Source of the DNA: Companilactobacillus zhachilii
GTDB lineage: Bacteria > Bacillota > Bacilli > Lactobacillales > Lactobacillaceae
Direction of reading: 5' to 3'
DNA length: 64,000 nt
NCBI RefSeq assembly: GCF_003606365.2
Contig: NZ_CP031933.2
Span: 496,001-560,000, forward strand
The position numbers and the translations under genes were made by a program. This document shows positions 1 to 7,944 of this stretch, in pieces. The notes below the pieces were generated by a model. It saw nothing but the letters and a program-made list of their open reading frames with translations. It was not told the DNA's origin and ran no database searches. The first letter of the stretch is position 1; each line of letters opens with the position of its first letter.

Positions 1-1
1 C

Positions 2-167
2 TTTACTTTGAAATCTGCCACTCCAGTTGGAAATACCTTATGGTTGCGTTATTTAGTGGATCATGATTGAATGTGAAAAAGATTACTGAGTATTCGCATA
101 AAGAACCAGTATATATAAATACTGATTTCAAGGAAGTTATCTCATATAAGCATGCGTTTAGTTTGAA
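2..167 (+). pseudogene. degenerate coding remnant at window edge
   Basis: Two short open stretches in different frames (about 2-73 ending TGA, then about 62-167 ending TGA) read like the broken tail of a protein coding region. The first gives SATPVGNTLWLRYLVDHD and the second contains KEPVYINTDFKEV. No start codon or SD site is present and the gene would begin outside the window. I do not recognise the family. It could be chance, so confidence is low. Confidence 0.2.
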
Positions 168-236
168 TGAAAAATGATCTGAGATTATTTCGCGTGTTTT
201 TAATTTTGAAGTTAACTTTTACGTAGTTTAAATAAA

Positions 237-281
237 TAAGGCAAGTAATTACTTGTAATTACTTGCCTTACTTCGTATACT
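237..281 (+). promoter_or_regulatory. promoter and palindromic operator of toxin-antitoxin operon
   Basis: A perfect inverted repeat has 14-bp arms at 237-250 and 257-270 around a 6-bp loop. A -35 TTGTAA (253-258) lies across the loop and the right arm, and a -10 TATACT (276-281) follows after 17 bp. An operator placed on the -35 box, just upstream of an antitoxin gene, fits autorepression by the antitoxin/toxin complex. That regulation is inference; the sequence elements are seen directly. Confidence 0.65.
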
Positions 282-296
282 ACAAGTGAAAGGCTG

Positions 297-605
297 TTGA
301 ATAATATGAAAGAAGTACTCGGGACATTTAAAACTAGGAAGAATGGTAATAGTATTAGCATCACAGTGCCAAAGTCTGCAGGTATATCAGAAAATGAGTT
401 GTTTAGCCTTCAAAAGGAAAATGGTAATTTAGTTTATAAGCCAGTAAAAGAAAAAAGTAATCCATGGAAAAATGGAAAATTTAAGAATCATGATTTTAGA
501 CAAGATATGAAAGAATTAGAACTTGATGTTGGAAATGAAAAGTCTGTTGGAAATGAAAAGTCTGTTGGAAATGAAAAGTCTGTTGGAAAGGAAAAATTAT
601 TCTAA
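297..605 (+). CDS. PemI/MazE-family antitoxin
   Basis: A 102-residue antitoxin partner of the toxin that follows. Residues 5-50 look like the AbrB/MazE swapped-hairpin DNA-binding fold (GTFKTRKNGNSISITVPKSA). The C-terminal tail, which in this family binds and blocks the toxin, carries a VGNEKS hexapeptide three times plus a degenerate fourth, encoded by an 18-bp tandem repeat. The TTG start at 297 has only about 3 bp to the AAAGG SD; ATG at 306 (about 12 bp) is an alternative. The stop overlaps the toxin start by one base (TAATG), implying translational coupling. The palindrome upstream is its likely operator. Confidence 0.8.
   Translation: MNNMKEVLGTFKTRKNGNSISITVPKSAGISENELFSLQKENGNLVYKPVKEKSNPWKNGKFKNHDFRQDMKELELDVGNEKSVGNEKSVGNEKSVGKEKLF
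528..596 (+). repeat. 18-bp tandem repeat inside antitoxin gene
   Basis: The unit GTTGGAAATGAAAAGTCT occurs three times exactly (528-581) followed by a diverged fourth copy. It encodes VGNEKS. Copy-number change would keep the frame but alter the length of the toxin-binding tail. Confidence 0.9.
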
Positions 606-976
606 TGGATTATCCAATTCAAGGAGATATTATTTTTATTGACGCCGAACCACATGCTGGACATAAATTAGGTGGACATTCTGTAGAATTAGCTAATATA
701 AGGCGTCCAATGGTAGTATTATCTGATTCTGATTACAATAATTACACTGGATTAGTATCAGGGATGCCGATTACTTCGCATAAGTTTATGGAAAACTTCG
801 ACGATAATTCGTATGTTCCAATTATAGACATAGATAGTGGAGTACGTGGAAATGTAGTGACTTATTATTTACCCAGCTATGACTTTTCTGCTAGACATGG
901 AGAAGTTGTTGGTCATGTTTCTGATAAAATTTTAACTGAACTTCTAAACGATGTAAAAAATCTGTTTAATCTTTAG
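605..976 (+). CDS. PemK/MazF-family endoribonuclease toxin
   Basis: A 123-residue toxin of the MazF/PemK family, which cleaves mRNA at short sequence motifs in the cytoplasm. The N-terminal MDYPIQGDIIFIDAEPHAG matches the family's GDI-hydrophobic-D start, followed by the RRPMVVLSD strand and the SGMPITS segment that forms the core. Length is normal. It overlaps the antitoxin stop by one base, the usual antitoxin-first order. No odd features; target specificity cannot be read from sequence. Confidence 0.88.
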   Translation: MDYPIQGDIIFIDAEPHAGHKLGGHSVELANIRRPMVVLSDSDYNNYTGLVSGMPITSHKFMENFDDNSYVPIIDIDSGVRGNVVTYYLPSYDFSARHGEVVGHVSDKILTELLNDVKNLFNL

Positions 977-1244
977 GATTATTTGTTGTCTTAAAAGTTG
1001 TAAGTAACTTGAACCAATCAAATAATTTATTAAGACAAATTCATCCATAAATCCAATTTTGTTAAAAAATGAACAATTTAAACAAAAGCAAACAACAAAA
1101 TAAGACATCTTGTTCAAACCGTATTTTTTGGGTAAAAAAAGTAGTCCAAAATTGAATGAAACAACTTATTGGCTAGACACGCATATTATGAAATATCTAT
1201 CCAAATAAATCGGCGACTATCGCTGCTATGACAGCGCTAACGAC

Positions 1245-1300
1245 AAAATAGTGACTAAAGAATTCTCTACAAAAGAGAAACTTTAGCCACTATTTTTTTA
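1245..1300 (+). terminator. rho-independent terminator-like hairpin
   Basis: Arms at 1245-1260 and 1281-1296 pair over 16 bp with one mismatch, with an inner TTCTCT/AGAGAA helix and a T run at the end. It lies about 270 bp beyond the toxin gene and upstream of the ppsA promoter, so it may end the toxin-antitoxin transcript. Confidence 0.6.
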
Positions 1301-1356
1301 CCTAAATATTTTCATTTTATTGATTAAAAATATCATAAATAAAAATCAAAACTTCA

Positions 1357-1385
1357 TTGCACTTTAAACAGGTCAGGCTTACAAT
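1357..1385 (+). promoter_or_regulatory. sigma-A promoter of ppsA
   Basis: TTGCAC (1357-1362), a 17-bp spacer and TACAAT (1380-1385) match the vegetative consensus and lead to an SD AGAGGAGG at 1433-1440 ahead of the ATG. Confidence 0.65.
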
Positions 1386-1447
1386 AAAGTTGTATTTCGA
1401 TAAAGTTTTCACAATCGGTTTTTGTTTCCACAAGAGGAGGTAATTTC

Positions 1448-3847
1448 ATGATTAATCGCGATGCAGCAAACGTTTTATGGTTTAATGAATTACATCGTGA
1501 AGATGTTAACTTAGTTGGAGGTAAATCTTCATCATTAGGCGAAATGACTTCGTCGATGGATTTGCCAGTACCTTATGGATTCGCCACGACTGCCAAAGCA
1601 TATCGCTACTTTATGGATGAGACTGGCTTGAATGACAAGGTAACAGAATTGCTAAATAGCATTAAGGACTATGAAGATTCCGATGAGCTTGGCGCAACTT
1701 GCCAACAAATTCGTGATCTGATTGTTGGTGCTAAGTTCCCTGACGACTTGGCAGCAGATATTAGAAAAGCCTATGCTGATTTAGCTGATAAAATGGGTCA
1801 AAAAGATCCTTTCGTTGCTATTCGTTCATCGGCAACGGCTGAAGATCTCCCAGATGCTTCATTTGCCGGTCAACAAGAATCATATCTAAATGTTAAAGGC
1901 GGGGATGACGTAGTTTTAAGTGTTAAGAAATGCTATGCTTCATTATTCACTGCTCGGGCAACTTATTATCGTAACAAGCAACATTTCCCATATGACAAAG
2001 TTGCTTTGTCAGCAGCTGTACAAATGATGGTCTTCTCAAAAGCATCAGGAATCATGTTCTCTGTTGATGTTTCTAACGGTGACGATTCAAAGATTGTTAT
2101 TGATGCTATCCGTGGTTTGGGTGAATATATTGTTTTAGGTAAAGTAACACCAAATCACTTTGTAATTGATAAAAAGACGCAAAAGATTATTGATAAGACT
2201 GTTGTTAAACAAACGGTTCAACTTTCAAGAATTGCTGGTGGTGGTACCAAGGAAGAGCCAGTTCCTGCAGAATTACAAGATCAACAAGTCATAACAGATG
2301 ATCAAGTTATCGAATTAGCTGGTTATGCTAAGAAGATTGAAGAGCATTATGGCTGTTATATGGACATGGAATATGCTTTGGATGTAAATACAAATCGTTT
2401 ATGGATTGTTCAAGCTCGTCCAGAGACATTCTGGTCACAAAAGAATAAGAATAAAGATACTGATAGTGGAGATGATAACGTGGTTGAGGAATCAGATGCT
2501 AAAGTTGTTGTTCGTGGATTACCTGCAAGTCCCGGCTTGGCTAGTGGTGTTGTTCATGTTATTGATGATCCTAAAGATATCGATCAATTCAAGCAAGGTG
2601 AAATTCTTGTTACTTTGATGACATCTCCAGACTGGGTCCCAGCTATGAAGAAAGCTGCAGCTATCATCACTAACAATGGTGGTATGACGTGCCACGCTGC
2701 TATCGTATCTCGTGAAATGCAAATCCCATGTATCGTCGGAACAAAGAGTCAATCAATTGCCGCAACGGAAGCTTTACACGATGGCGATGTTGTAACTGTT
2801 GATGCTAAAAATGGTGTTGTTTATTCAGGTAAAGTAGCCAGTCTTCTCAAGAAACCAGCCGTAAGTAATCAAGGAGCTGGTCAAGTAGTTGCTGCCGAAA
2901 CATTTGCCCCAACCGCAACTGGTGTCATGATGAACTTAGGTGATCCAGAATTAGCTGATAAATATTCATCACTTCCAGCTGACGGAATTGGTTTGATGCG
3001 TGAAGAGTTTATTTGGACATCATATATTCATGAACACCCACTATATTTGATTGAGCAAGGCCATCCAGAAAAAGTTGTCGATATGCTTTCTGACGGAATT
3101 TCCAAAGTCGCTCGTGCAATGGCTCCAAGACCAGTGGTACTTCGTCTATCCGATTTCAAGTCAAGTGAGTATCGTAACCTCAAAGGTGGAGACAAATTTG
3201 AACCACATGAGCCATCTGATTTGCTCGGTTGGCGTGGTGCTTCACGTTACTATGATCCTAAATATATTGAAGCCTTTAAGCTTGAGTTAGCAGCTGTTAA
3301 GAAAGTACGGAATGAATATGGATTGAAGAATTTGAATATCATGATTCCATTTATTCGTACGCTTGATGAAGCACAAAAGGTTACCGATATTATCAAAGGT
3401 CAAGGATTAATCAGAGGCGCTGACTTTAAGATTTACATGATGGCTGAAATTCCTTCAAATATTATTTTGGCAGATAAATTCAACCAATATGTCGATGGAT
3501 ATTCCATTGGATCTAATGACTTGTCAATGTTGATTCTCGGTTGTGATCGTAACAATGATACCGTTGCTCCATTGTTCGATGAGCGTAACCTTGCCGTTAA
3601 ACGTGCTATCCGTCATTTGATCAAGGCTGCACATAAAGATGGAAGAACAGTTTCAATCTGTGGACAAGCACCTTCAGAGTATCCAGAATTTACTAACTTC
3701 TTGATTCAAAGTGGTATTGACTATGTATCTGTTAACCCAGATATGGTCAAGGAAACAAAGCGTAATGTGGCTCACTTTGAACAGAGAATTATGCTGGATA
3801 AAGCTACTGGACGTGGTTTGCAAGATCCTACAGATTATGAATGGTAA
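1448..3847 (+). CDS. ppsA: phosphoenolpyruvate synthase
   Basis: A 799-residue PEP synthase (E. coli enzyme 792) that makes phosphoenolpyruvate from pyruvate and ATP, releasing AMP and phosphate; it acts in the cytosol in gluconeogenesis. Residues 1-340 form the ATP-grasp PEP/pyruvate-binding domain (VGGKSSSLGEM, VAIRSSATAEDLP). The swivelling phosphohistidine domain carries GGMTCHAAIVSRE with the catalytic histidine at residue 416. The C-terminal half is the PEP-utilising TIM barrel, including GQAPSEYPEF. A strong SD (AGAGGAGG, 7-bp spacer) supports the ATG. It is monocistronic: own promoter upstream, terminator directly after. Confidence 0.95.
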   Translation: MINRDAANVLWFNELHREDVNLVGGKSSSLGEMTSSMDLPVPYGFATTAKAYRYFMDETGLNDKVTELLNSIKDYEDSDELGATCQQIRDLIVGAKFPDDLAADIRKAYADLADKMGQKDPFVAIRSSATAEDLPDASFAGQQESYLNVKGGDDVVLSVKKCYASLFTARATYYRNKQHFPYDKVALSAAVQMMVFSKASGIMFSVDVSNGDDSKIVIDAIRGLGEYIVLGKVTPNHFVIDKKTQKIIDKTVVKQTVQLSRIAGGGTKEEPVPAELQDQQVITDDQVIELAGYAKKIEEHYGCYMDMEYALDVNTNRLWIVQARPETFWSQKNKNKDTDSGDDNVVEESDAKVVVRGLPASPGLASGVVHVIDDPKDIDQFKQGEILVTLMTSPDWVPAMKKAAAIITNNGGMTCHAAIVSREMQIPCIVGTKSQSIAATEALHDGDVVTVDAKNGVVYSGKVASLLKKPAVSNQGAGQVVAAETFAPTATGVMMNLGDPELADKYSSLPADGIGLMREEFIWTSYIHEHPLYLIEQGHPEKVVDMLSDGISKVARAMAPRPVVLRLSDFKSSEYRNLKGGDKFEPHEPSDLLGWRGASRYYDPKYIEAFKLELAAVKKVRNEYGLKNLNIMIPFIRTLDEAQKVTDIIKGQGLIRGADFKIYMMAEIPSNIILADKFNQYVDGYSIGSNDLSMLILGCDRNNDTVAPLFDERNLAVKRAIRHLIKAAHKDGRTVSICGQAPSEYPEFTNFLIQSGIDYVSVNPDMVKETKRNVAHFEQRIMLDKATGRGLQDPTDYEW

Positions 3848-3861
3848 TTGTTAATTTTGAG

Positions 3862-3892
3862 AGACTGCACATTGAAGTGCGGTCTTTTTTTT
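3862..3892 (+). terminator. ppsA terminator
   Basis: GACTGCAC and GTGCGGTC pair (one G-U) around a short loop and are followed by eight T. It lies 15 bp after the ppsA stop. Confidence 0.85.
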
Positions 3893-3903
3893 GGTTTAAA
3901 TAC

Positions 3904-4081
3904 GCCGCCTCCAAGAGCAAAGAAATTAGGTCACTATGGGGACCGGTCAAAGCCTTGTGTCTCAGACCTCGATTTTGAACTTCGCAAGGTACGCGAGTTT
4001 CAAAGCTCGTCCCGTGGTGTAAGTGCTAAAGCACTAACGCCACCTTCACAGCGACCTAATTTTCTTGCTCTTTCTGACTAG
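3904..4081 (+). repeat. cloverleaf repeat family A, copy 1
   Basis: Starts GCCGCCTCC and ends GACTAG. The ends form a closing helix of about 26 bp (AAGAGCAAAGAAATTAGG paired with CCTAATTTTCTTGCTCTT). Inside are a weak first hairpin (GGTC/GACC), a second (TTTTGAACTTCGC paired with GCGAGTTTCAAAG) and a third (GTGGTGTAAGTGC-TAAA-GCACTAACGCCAC split around the loop). It follows the ppsA terminator. The two open frames running through it are by-products of the repeat. Confidence 0.9.
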
Positions 4082-4139
4082 TTTCTTTGAATAAGTTATC
4101 TGTTTAAAGGTTTGAGATAGATAACTTCATAAAACCGGG

Positions 4140-4227
4140 AGATAACCGGCAGATGACCGGAAGATAACCGGGAGATGGCCGGAAGATAACCGGGAGATGG
4201 CCGGCAGATAACTGGTAGATAGATTGG
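4140..4227 (+). repeat. 11-bp tandem array with CCGG core
   Basis: Eight head-to-tail units of the type AGATAACCGGG or AGATGGCCGGA, alternating to give a 22-bp higher-order period; the last two units are diverged. One unit is one helical turn, so the GATAACCGG motifs face the same side of the DNA. It lies 250 bp upstream of the HsdM-HsdS fusion gene. Confidence 0.9.
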
Positions 4228-4235
4228 TGATAATT

Positions 4236-4285
4236 AGGAGATATTTTATTAAGAATAATTAGGAGATATTTTATTAAGAATAATT
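4236..4285 (+). repeat. 25-bp perfect tandem duplication
   Basis: The 25-bp block beginning AGGAGATATTTTATTAAG occurs twice without change (4236-4260, 4261-4285), then a third copy starts and breaks off at AGGCGATT. It directly follows the 11-bp array. Confidence 0.9.
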
Positions 4286-4423
4286 AGGCGATTAAATTGA
4301 ATAAAGCAAGTACCCAAAGAACTCTTTTGGTATTTATAAATACAGCAAAATATTGTAACAAATCGCCCCAATTCAACATGTACAAGTAGTCTATATAGGT
4401 ATATATTATTAATTGCTAATGAA

Positions 4424-4442
4424 TTAGTATACAGCATACTAA
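4424..4442. promoter_or_regulatory. inverted repeat before HsdM-HsdS gene
   Basis: TTAGTAT and ATACTAA form a perfect 7-bp inverted repeat with a 5-bp centre, 36 bp before the ATG. It could be an operator for the downstream gene. No clear -35/-10 pair can be assigned in this AT-rich stretch. Confidence 0.35.
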
Positions 4443-4477
4443 CTTAAAACAACGGCCATACGAGGAGATTGTAATAT

Positions 4478-6280
4478 ATGGAAGTCCCTAAAACTATTAA
4501 GTCGATGCTATCAACTGAAGATACTCAATCGTTGATTTTTTCATTCGTATACTTACGATTGAATTCGAAAATTGACCGTAATTGGATTCTTAAGGGTAAA
4601 AGTTTGAAGTCTGAACTGGAGACAGTTGATGTTCCGGAATATCGTGAGGAATTTCAGGCTTTATTTGAGAGTGCTATTGCTGCTGATGAGAAATTGACTA
4701 CTGCTGAACGTAATGAGCTCTTTAGTGAAATGATCAATATTCCAATTTTGCATTTGATGGGGATTGGAAGTCGGGTTCACAATCAGTTTCGCAATAATTT
4801 GATGGATTCAAAATTTAGTTTCGAGAAACTTTTGATTTCCTTGGCTGATATTAAGGATTGTGACAGAGTTCTGGATCCGACGTTTGGTTTCAGTGAATTG
4901 ATTTTTAAATTGATAATGAGAAATCGTGAACAAGATATCACGGCCGAATTTATTGACGAACGTTTTGTAGCAATGGGATACATCGCTGCACTCGGTTTGG
5001 GCGCAACCCATACGAAGCTTTATACGGGTGAAGTTTTGGATGAACCTCGATACGTTAAGGATGGCAAATTAGAGCAATTCGACAAGGTGGTTTCAGTGCC
5101 ACCAATTGGCCAAAAGATGGAATATACTGAGAGTTTGGTTGATGATAAATATAATCGTTTCCCATTTGGCGTACCGTCTCGTCGTTCAGGTGACTGGGCT
5201 TTTGTCAGCAATGCACTCAGCTCATTGAATGAAAAACCTGGCAGTAAAGCCGTTATTATTGTTCAAGATGGGGCCTTATTCCGCGGTGGCGTTGATAGTA
5301 TTATTCGCCAAAAAATGATTGATTATGATGTGATTGAGACGGTTATCTCATTGCCAGTGGGAGCAATTGGAACTACTTCTGCACCAGTCTCCGCATTAGT
5401 TTTGACGCTGAATAAACCTGAAAAAATGCACGGGAAAATTCAGTTTATTAATGTCGAAAAAGATCAATTAAAGGCTCAGAATGCACGTTCAATTGAGTTT
5501 ACTAATGAGGAAATAAATCGAATCACGAAATGGTACCACGATAAAAAAGATATCGAAGGTATTTCGAAAATTGTTTCCAATGACCATATAAAGAATGCAA
5601 AATTGCTTGTCGGAAGATATGTCCATTCAACCTTGTATAAAGTGGATGGCAATGACGTACAATTCCACAGTGACAACTTGAAAAAGATGAAGCAAGTGCC
5701 ATTGAAAGATGTGGTCGAAATTACCCGTGGTTTCAATTTGACTGGGCGAGAAGAGTCTACTGATGGGATGTACCAGATTGTCAAAATTTCTGATATTAAA
5801 CCTAAGATTGATTACAATTCACTGACATATTTTAATTTGAGCGGCAAAGTTGATATTAATCGCTATTTAATAAGAAGAAACGATATCATTATGGCGATTC
5901 GTGGCAATATAAATAAACTTAAGCTGATTGATGAGGCAGTTTATAATGTGGCGATAAATTCTAATTTGGTTCGGCTCAGATTAAAGAGTAACAAGTACGA
6001 TCCGATGTGGTTGCGATTATACTTGGGCAGTCCATTAGTTCAAATTTTGTTGGGGAACTCGTCAGTTGGTAGTACCATTACTCAGATTCCCATTCATGAT
6101 TTGGAACAGTTGCCAGTACCCGTACTCAGCTTGGCGGAACAAAGAAAAATGGCAACTGACTTTATTGAGAAAAATCAAAAAGTCGAAGCTGCCATGCAAG
6201 AATTGGAAATGAAACAACATGCTATTAAGAAGAAGCTTTATGATGAGATGAATATTACCGGGGCTGTGGAATTGTTGTAA
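4478..6280 (+). CDS. HsdM-HsdS fusion with degenerate methyltransferase motifs
   Basis: A 600-residue protein. About residues 1-370 look like the N6-adenine methyltransferase (HsdM) fold; about 385-600 look like one target-recognition domain (PLKDVVEITRGFNLTGRE) and a C-terminal helix as in half an HsdS. HsdM and HsdS are normally separate proteins acting with HsdR; no hsdR lies in the window. Motif I is altered (D133-P-T-F-G-F rather than DPxCGSG), and the catalytic NPPF is V207-P-P-I210, losing the essential Asn. Methylation therefore looks unlikely, while DNA recognition may persist. SD CGAGGAG supports the start. Its position between CCGG iterons and the EPS operon suggests a DNA-binding regulatory role, which is inference. 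Confidence 0.75.
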   Translation: MEVPKTIKSMLSTEDTQSLIFSFVYLRLNSKIDRNWILKGKSLKSELETVDVPEYREEFQALFESAIAADEKLTTAERNELFSEMINIPILHLMGIGSRVHNQFRNNLMDSKFSFEKLLISLADIKDCDRVLDPTFGFSELIFKLIMRNREQDITAEFIDERFVAMGYIAALGLGATHTKLYTGEVLDEPRYVKDGKLEQFDKVVSVPPIGQKMEYTESLVDDKYNRFPFGVPSRRSGDWAFVSNALSSLNEKPGSKAVIIVQDGALFRGGVDSIIRQKMIDYDVIETVISLPVGAIGTTSAPVSALVLTLNKPEKMHGKIQFINVEKDQLKAQNARSIEFTNEEINRITKWYHDKKDIEGISKIVSNDHIKNAKLLVGRYVHSTLYKVDGNDVQFHSDNLKKMKQVPLKDVVEITRGFNLTGREESTDGMYQIVKISDIKPKIDYNSLTYFNLSGKVDINRYLIRRNDIIMAIRGNINKLKLIDEAVYNVAINSNLVRLRLKSNKYDPMWLRLYLGSPLVQILLGNSSVGSTITQIPIHDLEQLPVPVLSLAEQRKMATDFIEKNQKVEAAMQELEMKQHAIKKKLYDEMNITGAVELL

Positions 6281-6344
6281 TTATATTTTTAGACTGGAAA
6301 GCGGTTTTTTAATTACATTTTAATAAAGTGCCATATAGTGACAG

Positions 6345-6350
6345 TATAAT
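6345..6350 (+). promoter_or_regulatory. candidate -10 box of EPS operon
   Basis: A perfect TATAAT lies 68 bp before the first EPS gene. The expected -35 position (around 6322) holds only AATAAA, so the promoter may need an activator. The gap after the HsdM-HsdS gene has no convincing terminator. Confidence 0.4.
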
Positions 6351-6417
6351 GTGATAAGATTTAATTAATGTTCATTAGTTTTAAATTATATTAGTTTAGT
6401 TATATCGGAGGATTTCA

Positions 6418-7173
6418 TTGGGGTCAGAACAAACGATAAGTATGATGCAGATACTTGCCATACTTCGTAAACATATAAAAATGATTTTGGGGACTACATT
6501 TGTCGTTACCTTAGCCGTCGGTTTCGTGACTTTTTTTGTCATGGCGCCTAAATATGAGTCAACGACACAATTGCTAGTTAATAGGAAACTTTCGGCTGAC
6601 ATGCAGGCTGCACAGTTGCAACAAACACAAGCAGACGTGCAGATGATTAACACTTATAAAGATATTATTACTAGTCCAACCGTTTTGAAGACAGTTAATC
6701 GTCAAGTTAGTAATTATCCGGGATATCCGGGTTCAATGAATGCTTTGAAAGATGATATTAAGATTAGCAGTCAACAAAATTCACAGGTATTTTCTGTCAC
6801 AGTTAAGACAACAGATCCATACACATCGGCGTCGGTTGCTAATTTAACGGCCAAGGTTTTTAAGAAAAAAGTTGGGAAGATAATGAGTGTTAATAATGTT
6901 TCGATTGTCTCTCCCGCTTCAATCGAAAAGAATCCAGTTAGTCCTAGAAAGACTTTAAACTTGTTAGCAGGATTAGTGGTTGGACTATTATTGGGAATTG
7001 GATTTGCTTTTATTCGTGAAATTACAGATACAACTGTAACGTCAGAAGACTACTTGACTGATACATTAGGGTTAACAGCCTTAGGTATTGTTAATGAAAT
7101 TGATCAAGATGACGTCAAAAAACGCATCTATAATAAGCAAAAACTTTATGGCACTAGTCCAAGGAGGGTGTAA
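6418..7173 (+). CDS. polysaccharide co-polymerase, Wzz/CpsC-type
   Basis: A 251-residue membrane protein that controls chain length and activates the partner tyrosine kinase in Wzy-dependent EPS export. It has two membrane segments (about 20-41 and 182-203) around an extracellular loop, and the conserved NPVSPRKT motif before the second segment. The cytoplasmic tail, which activates the kinase, follows. The start is TTG with an SD GGAGG 6 bp upstream; no ATG fits as well. First gene of the EPS operon; the kinase starts 3 bp after its stop. Confidence 0.9.
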   Translation: MGSEQTISMMQILAILRKHIKMILGTTFVVTLAVGFVTFFVMAPKYESTTQLLVNRKLSADMQAAQLQQTQADVQMINTYKDIITSPTVLKTVNRQVSNYPGYPGSMNALKDDIKISSQQNSQVFSVTVKTTDPYTSASVANLTAKVFKKKVGKIMSVNNVSIVSPASIEKNPVSPRKTLNLLAGLVVGLLLGIGFAFIREITDTTVTSEDYLTDTLGLTALGIVNEIDQDDVKKRIYNKQKLYGTSPRRV

Positions 7174-7176
7174 CTG

Positions 7177-7944
7177 ATGGCTTTTAATTTGTTTGGCCAG
7201 AGAAAACGTAAGATGGATAATACCAGTTTGAAGTATGGAATTGGACTTGTTACTTACACTGATCCTAAAGGGATGATTTCTGAGCAGTTCAAAACAATAC
7301 GGACGAATATTCAATTTTCATCAATTGATAAGAAGTTTAAGTCTTTGTTGTTCACATCGTCTGACCCGTCAGAAGGGAAGTCGACTGTCAGCAATAATGT
7401 TGCTGTGACTTGGGCTGATCAAGGTTCAAAAGTTATTTTGATTGATGCTGATTTACGTCGTCCAACAGTTCACAAAACTTTTGGTGTCAGCAATCGTCGT
7501 GGACTATCTAACTATTTATTGGGCAATGCTACTTTGGAAGAAATCGTTCAACCAACTGTTGTTAATGGTTTGTACGTGATTACTAGTGGACCGGTACCAC
7601 CTAATCCGGCTGAATTGTTAGGAAGTTTGCGCACAAAAGATTTATTAGTTCGTTTGACTGATAAGTTTGATTTGGTTGTACTAGATGCTCCACCTGTTAA
7701 TACCGTAACTGATGCTCAAGTTTTAGCAGCCCGTGTTGATGGAACAATTTTAGTTGTCCCACAAGGTATTGCTGATAAAGCTGGGGTTATGCATGCTAAA
7801 GAAGCATTGGAAACAGTTAATGCTAATATTTTAGGAGCAATTATGAATCGTGTAACTGAACAAAAGTCTGGCGGCTATTACGGCGGCAGTTATTATGGCG
7901 GTTACTACGGTGGATATTATGGAGTAGAAGAAAAGAAAAAATGA
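7177..7944 (+). CDS. CpsD/Wze-type bacterial tyrosine kinase
   Basis: A 255-residue BY-kinase that autophosphorylates and tunes EPS polymerisation with its membrane activator. Walker A is SDPSEGKST (K68), Walker A' is VILIDADLRRP (about residues 86-96), and the third motif is VVLDAPP. The C-terminus is a tyrosine cluster of repeated GGYY units (residues 229-251), the autophosphorylation site in this family. An SD AAGGAGG lies within the end of the preceding gene. It overlaps the phosphatase gene by 4 bases (ATGA). Confidence 0.93.
   Translation: MAFNLFGQRKRKMDNTSLKYGIGLVTYTDPKGMISEQFKTIRTNIQFSSIDKKFKSLLFTSSDPSEGKSTVSNNVAVTWADQGSKVILIDADLRRPTVHKTFGVSNRRGLSNYLLGNATLEEIVQPTVVNGLYVITSGPVPPNPAELLGSLRTKDLLVRLTDKFDLVVLDAPPVNTVTDAQVLAARVDGTILVVPQGIADKAGVMHAKEALETVNANILGAIMNRVTEQKSGGYYGGSYYGGYYGGYYGVEEKKK

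Larger units (their letters stand above)
977..1447. other. intergenic region, toxin to ppsA
   Basis: No credible gene. It contains AT-rich sequence, a terminator-like hairpin (1245-1300) and the ppsA promoter (1357-1385), annotated separately. Confidence 0.6.

Noticed and set aside
3848..4081. Open frames in family A repeats (also 22989-23192, 38429-38623, 56965-57156, 61148-61423)
   Set aside because: They run through the repeat in different frames in different copies, with no SD. They are by-products of the structured DNA.
4249..4437. 62-codon minus-strand frame over the tandem repeats
   Set aside because: No SD and it depends on the 25-bp duplication; no family likeness.
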